This document shows positions 10,641 through 21,427 of a stretch of DNA of 64,000 nt, piece by piece. The notes below the pieces were generated by a model. The model was not told where the DNA came from. It ran no database searches and worked only from the letters and a program-made list of their open reading frames with translations. How positions within the stretch are numbered: position 1 is the stretch's first letter; each line of letters begins with the position of its first letter. The stretch comes from Cheilinus undulatus. Lineage: Eukaryota > Chordata > Actinopteri > Labriformes > Labridae. The translations under genes and the position numbers were made by a program. The stretch is from NCBI RefSeq assembly GCF_018320785.1, contig NC_054872.1, forward strand, positions 24,386,769-24,450,768. The letters run 5' to 3'.

Positions 10641-13600
10641 TTACTGCCCTCTATTATCACAGACTCTCTCATTTGTGCTTAACTCCTTCCTCCGTCCCTC
10701 CTCTTCTTCTCTCCCCTCAGTGGAGTAGTGCATCACAGCCTGGTGTCTGTTCCTGGACAGGGCATCCTTAAAATGCAGCCCACAGTCTTCACATGTATAC
10801 AGAAGTACCTCTCTGTTACTATCCCGGTTTAGTCCCTCTGACTGAGATTTGCTCTCATTCCCAACAAGAGGAGCCAGGTTAAGATGGGTAGCAGAATCTG
10901 TAGAAGTTGGAGCTGCATGTGAGTTTCTCCCAGGGCTGCTAGGAGGATTTAGTCCAATGCTTGTTTGAGGAAAAGTCTTTGGATGCCCAAAATGGCCTGC
11001 TGGTCCCTGATAACCAGCTTCTCCAGCTTGTTCAGGGGTCAGGCCGTGAACTGTTCGGTAGTGGAAGCGGATCCCAGAGCGGTTGGAGAATCCCTTCCCA
11101 CAGAGACTGCAGATAAAGGGCCTCTCTCCTGTGTGGATCCGGGTATGGATTTTGAGAGCTCCAGACTGGGTAAAGCATTTCCCACAGTGGCTGCAGCGGT
11201 AGGGTTTCTCTCCTGTGTGTGTCCTCTGATGGGCACGCACCCCTGCTAGATGGGGAAACCCTCTCCCACAAAATCCACAGGGATATGGCCTTTCACCTGT
11301 GTGAATTCGCCTGTGGATTTTCAGAGCCCCTGACTGGCTGAAACTCTTCCCACAGTCAGGGCAGGAGTAGGGTCTTGCTCCAGTGTGAACATTGAGGTGA
11401 ATGCGGAGGTTGCTGTGCGAGTTGAAGGCCCTGCCGCACTCTGTGCAGAGAAAGCCAGATGGTTTGTGAGCATGCTCAGAGCGCTGGTGCTGCAGCAGCT
11501 GTGACGGTCTGGAAAAAGAGGCAGAACAGTGCATACAGGGATGTGGCGACAACACTGTGGAGGCTGCATGGCCTCTTTCTTCCTGTGGCTGAGAGTGTGT
11601 TTGTCTGTGCTGGTGGTGGCACACCTGAGAGCAGGAAGGAAAGGATCGCAGGCAGGGGAAAGGGCTTGAGAGCTGAGGGCAAGGTAAACAAGAGGTAAGT
11701 GGGCAATGGTGGTGGTGAAAATGATGGTGGGTGTGGGGATGGGAAAACTGGATATCTAAGCCTTGGGTGCAGGTTCGGAAGCTGCGATGGCAACATAAGC
11801 AGGGAAACATGGAGAGGTGGGTAAAGGAGCTGGAGTCTGCTGCGGAGGGAGGGATGTCCGAGGATGTAGCCGGGCTCCGAGTCCCTCTGTCTGCCTCCTC
11901 CCTGTGTCTAGTCTCTAGCTCAGATGCGGTGGTGCTGCTGGGTTCAGTGTCTGTTAAGTGAATGCTGAGGCTTCTTGGAGTGGTGCTGCTGGAGGTTGAA
12001 GGTTGTCTGGATTTTAAAGTCTCAAATGAATGAGAAGTGGAGTAGGGGCAGCCGGGGCAGGTGCAGGAAAAATGCACATCTATGAGAGAAAGACACATGT
12101 TTCAAACAACAATCACATGATTATGTAAAACCCCACTTCCCAAATGTTTTCAATGATAATGAAAACATTTGGGAGGAATTGCAAACTACCAAAATCCCAT
12201 ACTATTGAAAACAGCACAGAGGCGACAAATGTTAAACTGTATTATTTGTGGAAAACTACATGCCTATTTCAGATTTCGTGCCAGCAATATACACTGAACA
12301 CAAATATAAACATAACAATTTTGTTTTTGTTCCCATTTTGTTTGTTTTTCATGTGCTAAACTCAAGGATCTGAGACTTTTTCTGTGTTCACAAAAGGCCT
12401 ATTTCTCTCAAATATTGTTCACAAATTTGTCTAAATCTGTTAGTGAGCACTTCTCCTTTGCCAAGATAATCCATCCACCTCACAGGTGTGGCATATCAAG
12501 ATGCTGATTAGACAGCATGATTATTGCACAGGTGTGCCTTAGGCTGGCCACAATAAAAGGCCAGTGAGAGAGATGCCGCTCCACACATCACACTGCCTCC
12601 ACCAAACGATGTTACTCTATCGGTGCAGCATGCAGTATAGTGTTCTCCATGTCTTCCCCGCACCTTGTCCCTACAGTTCCAACTGTCATAGGCAGAATCT
12701 GGACTCATCACTGAACATAATGTTACTCCACATGTTCAGAGCCCAGTGCACACGTTGCAGACACTAGCACGAATGGTGAGGGGGCAGTCATGGCAGGCTT
12801 CCTGGCTGCCCTATAAGACCGGAGATTGGCTCCATGCATTCTTTCCCAGATTGTCTGGGCAGAGAGCCGTCGGCCATAGCTCTGCAAACCTGGACTGCAA
12901 ATCTGTAGAAGACAGCCTACAGTTCCTAAATAAGGTTATAATAGTTAACTAAAACCAACTAAATAAAACTCGAATGTAAAAACTATTTTGGTCAACGGAA
13001 ACCAAATAAAAACTAAACTTTGAAAAAACAAATATTTGCTAAATCTTTACTAAAGTAAAATAAAATTAGTGCTAAAATCTCCTGAGTTTTAGTCTTTGAC
13101 ATCAGTATAATGACAAGCATGTACCACCAAGCTTGGAGAGTGTAGAATGACCTGATTTAATTCAATAAGGCTTTACACAATGGTTAATATGAGGTCCTGA
13201 GTTGTATTTAAATATCACATTTGAATAGATAAAATCAAAAGTGAAGAGTAGCCTGTTTGAGTATGCTTTTTAAAATTGTATATTTACTTTTTCTGACTCT
13301 TTTGGGTCTACCCTGCCAAGAATCCTTGATTGCTGGGGGGGAAAAAAGCTAAATTAAATAAAAGTGTGAGACCAGGCTGGTGGCCAGAATGAGGAAGAGG
13401 TGCCAGGCTGTTGTGGCTGTGTAAAACCTACAAATGTTTAGATAAATAAAGTCAAATTGTCAGCTTTTACTGTTAAATTTCTGTATTCAAAACACCTGGC
13501 TGAGGTGGTGTGCACACTGTAGAAATCCCAGTGATGCTGTACTGTATCTTGGCTCTCATGCTTCTTCAATCAGTACAACTTTTGTAAAACTGAATCATGT

Positions 13601-14050
13601 CATTATCTCGGTTTGTAACCTTTTCTAACAGATCTGCCCTCTCCTTTACTCTGTGATGTTGTAGTCTGGATCTCTCTCCCAGCCTCCGCCTCTGGCTTGC
13701 TCTGGGCGGGCTGAAGTCCCAGTGAACTCCTGAACCCCACAGCCTCACTGCCGCCATCAGCGCCGTCACCGACCACGCCCCACGCTACGTTTAGCACATC
13801 TGGCTGATTCTTGGTGCTGTTTCCAGATGTAGCAAGGTCACTGATGAAATGATGCATCTCCATCCAGGAGCACTGCCCATGCTGCAGACAAAACGAGGCA
13901 TTGTAGGTAGAAGGGAAACAAGTTCGGTTAAAGATGTTAAAACGCTTAAATGTCCCGAAATGTGAGCTAATTATAGGATCCACCATGAAGCTTAATATCA
14001 AAGTAGAGAGGTTGTCAACTCACAATGTCGCTGCTCTTTTCTTTGTCCAT
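10641..14050 (-). CDS. C2H2 zinc-finger protein, gene A (575 aa)
   Basis: Three coding exons on the minus strand join exactly in phase: 14050-14024 (ATG, nine residues MDKEKSSDI), 13881-13620 and 12079-10641 (TAA stop), in total 1728 bases. Residues 1-270 are poorly ordered, rich in Ser/Thr/Pro, with a His-rich patch ([13 protein letters not shown]). From about residue 275 come six C2H2 fingers, the last five contiguous with TGEKP-type linkers (HTGARPY, HTGERPY, HTGEKPY, HTGERPF). An isolated seventh finger (YTCEDC) lies near residue 530. Two of the core fingers share the helix word SQSGALKIH, a sign of internal duplication. The contiguous array predicts sequence-specific DNA binding in the nucleus. 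No KRAB, BTB or SCAN domain is seen. I do not recognise the orthologue. Confidence 0.85.
12289..12925 (-). mobile_element. Tc1/mariner remnant in intron of gene A
   Basis: The left end (TATACACTGAACACAAATAT, followed by the CTCACAGGTGTGGCATATC stretch up to about 12560) matches the terminal region of a widespread fish Tc1-like family, from memory. 12711-12590 on the minus strand still reads SFGGGSVM, the Tc1 transposase signature, and 12860-12711 reads as degraded transposase. Most of the element between and beyond these parts is deleted and the frame is broken, so the copy is dead. Confidence 0.65.
12926..13150. repeat. ACTAAAA-rich interspersed repeat
   Basis: The motif series TTATAATAGTTAACTAAAACC, AACTAAATAAAACTC and TTTTGGTCAACGGAAACC is typical of a common teleost repeat end. 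The same words appear inverted (TTTTAGT, TTTTGGTC, TTAGTCAACAAAAAT) at 19850-20400. The class is not established. Confidence 0.45.
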
Positions 14051-14260
14051 GAATGTAAACAAACGCTGCTGTTGTAGTCTGCTCCAGGTCTTGACTTCGA
14101 CTATAATAAGTATTAAGGTGGTATTAATTAGTACGGAGACCGCTGACAATGAGCACGTTGTTTACTTCATCACTGCACTCCTCCTGTAGCGCTCTCCTTC
14201 GAGACATCTCGTTAGCAAACCCTGTGTTTCCGGGTTCTTTGATCACGTGACACGAGTTGT
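14018..14260 (-). promoter_or_regulatory. 5' end of gene A with E-box
   Basis: The nine-codon first coding exon ends with a perfect GTGAGT donor (14023-14018). Upstream, at 14244-14249, lies a palindromic E-box CACGTG inside TCACGTGAC, the kind bound by USF/MITF-type factors. The stretch is GC-richer than its surroundings. The transcription start was not located. Confidence 0.4.
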
Positions 14261-14499
14261 TGTCTTCCTCTGCCTCTTTTTTTTCTCTAAAATATGAATA
14301 TAAAAATCGGAAAAAAATACGCCAAGGTAACAATGTCAAAAATAAATTATACACATTTTTAAATAAAAGAAAAACTAAAAATATAATTGTTAATTAATAC
14401 TATAAAATACAATTTTACATGAACATTCCACAAACCAATTGGAGAATTAGGTGCAAACATATTTCACAAAATCTACTAGGATCTAAATGATTCCCCTCT

Positions 14500-15797
14500 T
14501 TGAACTGACCTTTTTGCTGAGCTAAAGCACAAACCACTGTTGTGCAATGATGCGGCCTAACTTTTTAATGCTCAAAGCTTGTAAATTCAAGTTAAACTGA
14601 GTTAAACTTGTCTTCCAGTTTACAAAGTATAAAAACTTCAATGAGGGTTTTTGTGGAAAAACATACAAAGTTATTACAGCGTTTTCAGGTGTCAAGAACT
14701 GAAGTGAGAAGTATCATGAAGAAATTAAAAGAGAGTCGCACAGTACAGAACAAGCCTTACAGAGGTAGGAAGAGAAAGATTTTAAAGACTCCTGAAAGAA
14801 AACTCGTTAGAAACACGCCCTGAACAACTGTCTAGACACTAGTGAATTACTTAGCCAAGTGAGGAATTGTAGTCTCAAAGAAGAAAATCACTAGAGCCCT
14901 GCACAGGAATAGACTGTGAGGTTGTAGACCAAGAAAAACTCACCTTCTGCAGACAAGATCCCTTCAAACCAGACTGAAGTATGCTATGGACAACCTGGAG
15001 AAAGACTGCATACTGGAAGTGTGTCTTTTGGTCAGACGAGACCAAACTAGAGCTCTTTGACCATAGAGTCATTGCTTGTTTGGAGAAAGAAGGGAGAGGC
15101 GTACAACCCAAAGAACACCGTCTCCACAGTGAAACATGGTGGTGAGAGTATTATGCTGTGGGGATGCTTCAGTGCATCTGGAACTGGGAATCTCGTAAAG
15201 GTGGTAAGAATCATGAAAGAAGAAGAACAGGTGAAGATTTTGAAAGAAAACTTCAAGCAGTCAGCAGCAGATCTGGGTCTGGGTAGACACTTTCTCTTCC
15301 AACAAGATGACCAACGCATACGTCAGTCCTGGTGAAGAACTACCTTCAAAAGACCAAGGTGCGCATTATTGAGTGGCCTGTACAAAGCCCTGACTTAAAT
15401 CCCATTGAAAATCTGTGGGGGAAACTGAAGACAAAGGTCCATGCCAGAAGACTATCAAATCTGGAGGGGCTTGAGAGATTTGCCAAAGTAGAATGGGCTG
15501 GGATTCCTCAGGAGACACATTTGAGAGTTGTTGAAAATTAAAACAGATGACTAAGGGGTGTTATCCAGCAAAAAGGAGACACGTCTGACTATTAGCATCA
15601 GAGGGCTTTTAATTTAGACCCTGGTGGTTTTCATGAAATAATTTTGTTTTTGTGGTCAAAGTTAAATCATGTTAGCATCCAAAATAAAAAAGAATGTTAG
15701 AAAAGCTGCATTAAAAACTCCCTTTTCTGTTTAAACACCACTTGGGAAATATTTAAAACATTACATTTGCATTAGGGGGCTATTAATTTCAGCCTCA
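14500..15797 (+). mobile_element. Tc1/mariner element, broken transposase
   Basis: Plus-strand reading frames give consecutive pieces of a Tc1 transposase. These are an N-terminal helix-turn-helix part (14608-14823, VSRTEVRSIMKKLKESRTVQ), a middle part with HGGESIMLWGCFSASGTG (15057-15335) and a C-terminal part with WPVQSPDLNPIENLWGKLK (15332-15541). At least two frame changes separate them. The right end is probably near 15797 (GGGGGCTATTAATTTCAGCC); the left inverted repeat was not found. The element is inactive and lies between genes A and B. Confidence 0.8.
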
Positions 15798-16990
15798 TCT
15801 GTGCATATAGAGTAATAATAAAAATGTGGTGATATGGTAAAAAAGTGAGCAATCAAAAATTAATAAAACATCTGATGCAGTAACATCTTCAATTGCATTC
15901 AGGATATTTTTGTCTCATTTTCAGTAAAGTACTTAAGCCACAATGTCACATTTTACTGTTAAAAATATCTGAGGTGGACCTAACAAGGTAAGTACATGCT
16001 TAAAGTATCTCATATAAATAAACACATACACATAAAGATTTCTTAAGAACAGTACAAGTGAATGTTTCATTTTGTTTCAGGTACAAATGTTTATTTACTT
16101 TTAGAAAACAGATATCCATTGTCACTAAAGGCTCACAAGAACACAAGGGGATAGGATGTTACTTGTCCAAAAAAAAACCTCAATATTTTATTTCTACAGC
16201 TGTATAACTACAAATCCAGTGTTTATTTCAACTTTGCATCTATCAAGAACCACAAACGTGTAATGCTTTGAAACAAGTTAAATATTGCATAGGCAGGTGT
16301 GACGTCTCTTATCTAACACATTTCGCTCTGCTGACAAAGTCAAGAGCTTTAGTGAAAATGAAAGCAAAACATAAGCATAGATTAACTAGAGTCTGGAATG
16401 TGTGAATCTCATCATTATTGATAACAATACAGACGTTTCTAACCATTTCACCAAAGACCACCCAGAAGACTCAAATTATCATAGCAGAAAGAGTAAAAAA
16501 CTCTGCTTCATCACAGGGGAGTGTAGTTATAGATAGATTGATAAGGCTAGATACGCAGATACATTAAGATTAATTTGTCTGATTCTAGAACAAAGTCTGC
16601 ATGTTTGATTTACATGTCTGTCCCGATCAAAATGAGCCTGAATCAAAAACCATAATGAGAAGGGTGAACTAAAAAAACTAACTAAAACATCGTTTTAGAC
16701 ATATAAGCTTTTGGACAAGGTGTGCAGCATTATAAAGCTAGTTTTCTTTTATATCAGCTGGTAACTAACACTGTATATGTAATCTGATATGGAGGCTTAT
16801 TAAGGGGCCAGTCGTTCAAAAAGCTAAACTTTAAGAAACTATCTACATTCGTATGGAAATCCTTTTAAACATTTGTATCGATTTTATTGATTTTTTCAAG
16901 TTGTAGTATGTAGTATTTAACCAGTAGCATTTAGAAAAGCAAACGTGGTAATAATGAAACATTTATAAGTAGGACTAACTAAATTAATGT
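15798..16990. other. Intergenic AT-rich DNA, no feature seen
   Basis: Low-GC sequence without recognisable coding or repeat signature beyond short A/T runs. Confidence 0.4.
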
Positions 16991-16994
16991 TTCA

Positions 16995-16996
<2 letters not shown>

Positions 16997-17072
<76 letters not shown>
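16997..17072. repeat. (AT)n microsatellite
   Basis: About 75 bases of almost pure alternating AT, interrupted once by TTTAT near 17027. Confidence 0.95.
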
Positions 17073-17075
<3 letters not shown>

Positions 17076-17077
17076 GT

Positions 17078-17485
17078 AAGATGCTGCAGATGTTTTATTA
17101 GTCTGTGGTGGCAAGTGTTCTGTTTTATGCTACAGTCTGCTGGGGAGGCAGTGTAAAACACAAGGATGCAAGGCGTCTGAACAAACTGGTGAAAAAAGCT
17201 GGCTCTGTGGTTAGAATCAAGCTGAATTCACTGGAGGATGAGGTGGAGAGATGCACAATGAAGAAGGTGGAGGCCATTCTGAGGAACATGGATCAACCGC
17301 TTCATATCTCCCTAAATGACCAAAGAAACAACGGTGGTGGACGGCTCCTATCCCTGCGCTGCAGGACAGAAAGATTTAGAAAATCCCTCATACTATCAGC
17401 AATTAGACGTTATAATTCTACCGTAAACAGATGAGAGACTCCAGACAATTGAATTTCCCTGCAAGGATAAATAAAGTTATTGTAT
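17078..17485 (+). repeat. LINE 3' end, 5'-truncated
   Basis: The plus-strand frame 17105-17434 reads VASVLFYATVCWGGSV, ARRLNKLVKKAGSVV and FRKSLILSAIRRYNS. This is the C-terminal tail of a teleost non-LTR reverse-transcriptase ORF, followed by a stop and a short 3' UTR ending in AATAAAGTTATTGTATTG and a TG/TA microsatellite. The rest of the element is missing. The clade was not assigned; it differs from the LINE at 66-935. Confidence 0.75.
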
Positions 17486-17545
<60 letters not shown>

Positions 17546-17546
17546 A
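17484..17546. repeat. (TG)n(TA)n compound microsatellite
   Basis: Starts as TGTGTG directly after the LINE tail and passes into TATATA, with one ACATA interruption. It probably grew from the LINE 3' repeat. Confidence 0.9.
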
Positions 17547-17939
17547 ACTCAGAATATGCCTTTTATTCATACATAGTAAGGGTCTCCTCCATTTGTTGCC
17601 ATTTTGGATTTTTTGCATCTTACATGTGTCTACAGGACCACAGGCAAGACCAAATTATGATAAAATATTTTATATATCAAGGTGATTAAACACTAATCTA
17701 GATAGGCCTACTTATAAGCATTATGTTCCATTTTTGACAATTTTGTTCCAATTAAAGCTAACAGGCTAAATATTACTGTACCTTAAAGATGGATACAAAT
17801 TATCCAAATAAAAAAAAACATAGGATGACATACATGTTTTGTTCACAGGGAGGTCTATAATCCAGACAAACTGAAATCAGCTCCTTTTAGGTGAAATCTT
17901 TAGTCACAATCCAATCCACTCAAGTGTGAACTAACTTAC

Positions 17940-18235
17940 TATTTACCCACGCCGATGGAATCGGCAGGGTTATGTAAATGGTTCCGTATCTTTGTTTGTT
18001 TGTATGTGTACAAGATAACGAGATCGAGAACAGAAAGTTGGATCTTCACCAAACTTTCAGGGAATATTGGCATAGTGACAGGAAGAATCGATTAGATTTT
18101 GGTGATGATCCGTGCACCTGTTCAGTTTTTCTCAGACTTCAAAATTTTGAACACCATAGTAATCAATGGGAGCCTAAGTTCCTCAGTGGTGCTGCTTAGG
18201 CATGGGTCTGCTGCCTCAGACAGCCATTCTAGTTA
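17940..18235. repeat. Teleost interspersed repeat fragment
   Basis: It begins with a small hairpin (GCCGATGGAATCGGC) and continues with TTTGTTTGTTTGTATGTG and CTTCACCAAACTTTCAGGGA-type words that I associate with a dispersed teleost repeat. Class and full length are unknown. Confidence 0.4.
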
Positions 18236-18246
18236 TCTAATAGATT

Positions 18247-19815
18247 CAGTGGCAAGAAAAGTGTGTAAAACATTTGAAATTAACTTATTTTCTGCATTAA
18301 CTGGTCATCCAATGTGATCTGATCTGCATCTAAGTCACAAGTATAGACAAACACAATGTGCTTTCCCCAACACCAAACAAATAATTGTAATATTTCATGT
18401 TTTTATTGAACACAGCCATTAAACATCCACAGCACTGCTGGAAAAAACTTTTAGGCTAATGACTCCAAAAAAGATAATCAGGAGTTAGCAAACCTGAAGT
18501 ACAATCATTTAAACAAGATTTGAGCCAGGCGTAGAGCTAGTGTGACTTATGAAAATGCTCAAAGTTTTTGAGTTAGATCTTCAGAAGAAGCATCTGCTGA
18601 TGTGAACTATGCCTCGCAAAAAAAAAAAAAAAAAAAAACAGATCTCAGATGACCTTTGATCAAATATTTTTGAAATGCATAAGACTGGAAGAGGATACAA
18701 AGTCATCTCAAAGACTTTAGGTATTCACCAGTCCACAGTTAGACCAACTGTCCACCAATGGAGACGATATAGTACCATGTTACTCTCACTAGAAGTGGAC
18801 ACCCAGCCAGGCTGACTCAGAATGATCAGAGAGGTAACAAAAAAACCCTAGAGTAACAGCTAAAGGCTTAAAGGAACTATTGGAACAAGTCAACATCCCT
18901 GGTGTACCATACACTAAAGATTGAACAGGCATGGTGTCCATGGCAGGACATCACAGAGGAAGCTTTGAAGAAAAACATCTATGCACACCTGGAGTTTGCC
19001 AAGGAGCACCATGACACTCCACGCTACTGGCAATTTTTTGTGACTGTTGAAAGTACAGTAGAATTGTTTGGGAAGAACTTGTAGCACTGTGTATGGCATA
19101 AAAGGGTACTGCATTCAAACATGAAAACATCTTCTGAATAGTGAAGTATGGCAGAGATGATCTGGAGCTGCTTTGCTGCCTTAAGGCCTGGGTTGCTTGC
19201 CGTCATCAAAGGGAAAATAAATCCCCAAGTTCATCAAGGTATCCTACAGTATCATGTCAGGGTGGCTGGCCTCCAGCTGAAGTTCAGAAGAAGTTGGACA
19301 ATGACCCTAAACAGCAAAGTTAATCTTCTACAGCATGGCTAAAACAAAACAAAAAAAAAAAACAGAAAAGAAAATCCACCCTTTGGAGCAGTCCTGTCAG
19401 AGCCCAGGCCTGAATCCAACAGAGATGCTGGGAAATGACCTCAAGAGAACCGTTCACACCAGACATTTTAAGAATATGGGTGAGCTGAAGCAGTTCAGTC
19501 AGGAAGAATGGTCCAAAATTCCTCCTGAATGTTGTGCAGGTCTGATAAGCAAATACCAGAAAGGCTTGGTTGAGGTTATTGCTGCCAAAGGAGGTTCAAC
19601 CAGTTAATAAATCCAAGGTTTACTTTTTCCAGCAGCACTGTGAATGTTTTACGGCTGTGTTCAATAAAGACAGGAAAGGTTATATATGTTTGTGGTATGA
19701 GATTTAGCACATAGTGTTTGATATGTGACTTAGATGACCAGATCACAATTAATGGACCAATTAATGCAGAAGACTAGATTATTTCAAAGGGTTCACATTC
19801 TTTTTCTTGCCACCG
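18247..19815 (+). mobile_element. Tc1/mariner element, near full length, decayed
   Basis: Both ends are present. The left end CAGTGGCAAGAAAAGTGTG and the right end read inverted, CGGTGGCAAGAAAAAGAATG, form the terminal repeat; TA follows on the right and has mutated to TT on the left. The 1569-base length is normal for a complete Tc1 element. Transposase pieces lie on the plus strand: 18660-18790 (degraded N-terminus), 18902-19084, 19148-19342 and 19335-19607 (LNPTEMLGNDLKRTVHTRH, EEWSKIPPECCAGL). Several frameshifts and stops make it dead. A run of As sits at 18619-18639. Confidence 0.85.
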
Positions 19816-19839
19816 TATCTATTAGACATAAAATATCAT

Positions 19840-20400
19840 AACAAAACTGTACAGTATGCAGTGTTATTTTGGACATCTTATTTTACTTTGAGTCTTAGCC
19901 TTTAGATAAAATACCTTTTAGTTTTGGTCACATTTTAGTCATTTGTACTTTATATAGCTTTAGTGTAGTTTGACTCAAAAACATTTTAGTATAGTTTTTA
20001 TCAGTAAAAAGAGTTAGCATTTTAGTCTTTCATTTTAGCCTAAACTTTTATTCTCTTGCCTGAATCTGGTACCAAATCATGTTAGCGGGTGCTATGCACC
20101 CTGCCAAACCTGGTATCTCTGCTTTCTACAGCTGAAAGGCAGAAGAGTCACAGATACGTTGTGTTTTGACAGATTTAGCCCTAGTGGAGAAATAGATTTT
20201 AAATTGGATTTTAAATTTCAGACGAAAATTAAATAACATTTTGGTCTTGTTTTAGTTATCTTGACAAAAACTAAACTTTGTGGGTTTTTTTTTTTTTCAA
20301 AGTTTTAGTCATCAAAGATCTATTTTTAGGTAGTCTCAGTCAAGTCTTTCTCATGGAAAAAGGAAGTCAACATTTTTAGTCAACAAAAATTACAACTGAC
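19840..20400. repeat. TTTTAGT-rich interspersed repeat
   Basis: Repeated words TTTTAGTC, TTTTGGTCAC, TTTTAGTTATCTTGAC and TTAGTCAACAAAAATTAC. This is the inverted relative of the ACTAAAA-rich repeat at 12926-13150. No coding sequence is seen. Confidence 0.45.
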
Positions 20401-21427
20401 TGTATGACAAACTCAACAGCTTTTTTGTGATCTTCAGCCTGAATTCAGCCCTTGCTGGGTTAAAAGTTAGTATAACCCCACAAAATCATTTTTAAACAAA
20501 AACTGGAGGTTTCATGTGTTTCACTTTAAATACCCAGGATTTGATTTAACAGATTACTTCAGTCCTATCAGTTACTTCTAAACAACTGGACCCGGGGCTC
20601 ACTCTTCCCCATCATTTTACCCACAAGCCTTGACTTTAACAAAATGGATACTTAATATACAATGCATAGTCTGAAAACTGATTGGTTACTTGAATTCTCC
20701 CATGGATCATATTGAGTCCATAAACTTTATTTTGATTTGTCCAAAAACATTCTTGTTCCTTTTTTCAAATCATGGGACTGCGTCACACCAACATGTTTTT
20801 ACTGTAGAGTGGAAGAGCTGGAGGAAAAAGGAGGACAGCATAAATAAACCTGTCAAACTTAAAGTAGAAACAAAACTTTAAATGGATTCAAGAGAATAAA
20901 TTAACAAATAAAACTCTGGTCCCAACACAGCTATCCTGAGCTGCGCCCGCACCCGTCTATCTCAGGCATCTCAGGCTCCAGTACCTATGTAAATGGTCCC
21001 CTCAATCCCCAAATTCCCATCTCAAATTGAATCATCATATGCAATGTATGATTTTGTGATAACCTTTCTCACACAAAAAAAAGTTAAAGAGCTCTTCAAT
21101 GTGCAGGTGTGTTGGAAAAAATATTAACTTACAAATGTACACAACTTCATTTAAACTTTCCGCAGCATTTTACCTCTTATTTATGCAACAGTCAATGAGT
21201 TTTGTCCTCATACATTTATGGAATCTCTGTTGCTGTTCTCAATGAGTACCTGAGTAGGAAAGGCAGTACGCAATAGCTCCATTTTCTGTGGAAGAAAAGT
21301 CAAATGATGCTTCGTACACCCTTTTAAGAAACTTGAGAATCCTGTCATTGAACCCATTATCTCTGACTGAGGTGTGAGGGCCTGTCGAGTCAGCACTCAA
21401 AAGAAATCCTGATTACGTCCCGCTTGA
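20401..21427. other. 3' flank of gene B
   Basis: Sequence downstream of the gene B stop. It should contain the 3' UTR. A minus-strand AATAAA lies near 20730 (TTTATT on the plus strand). Nothing else is recognised. Confidence 0.4.

Noticed and set aside
10965-11961. Plus-strand frames across the gene A exon
   Set aside because: Antisense of the finger array; no motif and no splice support.
14124-14354. 76-codon minus-strand frame upstream of gene A
   Set aside because: It overlaps the probable promoter and 5' flank, and gene A already has a start with perfect downstream phase.
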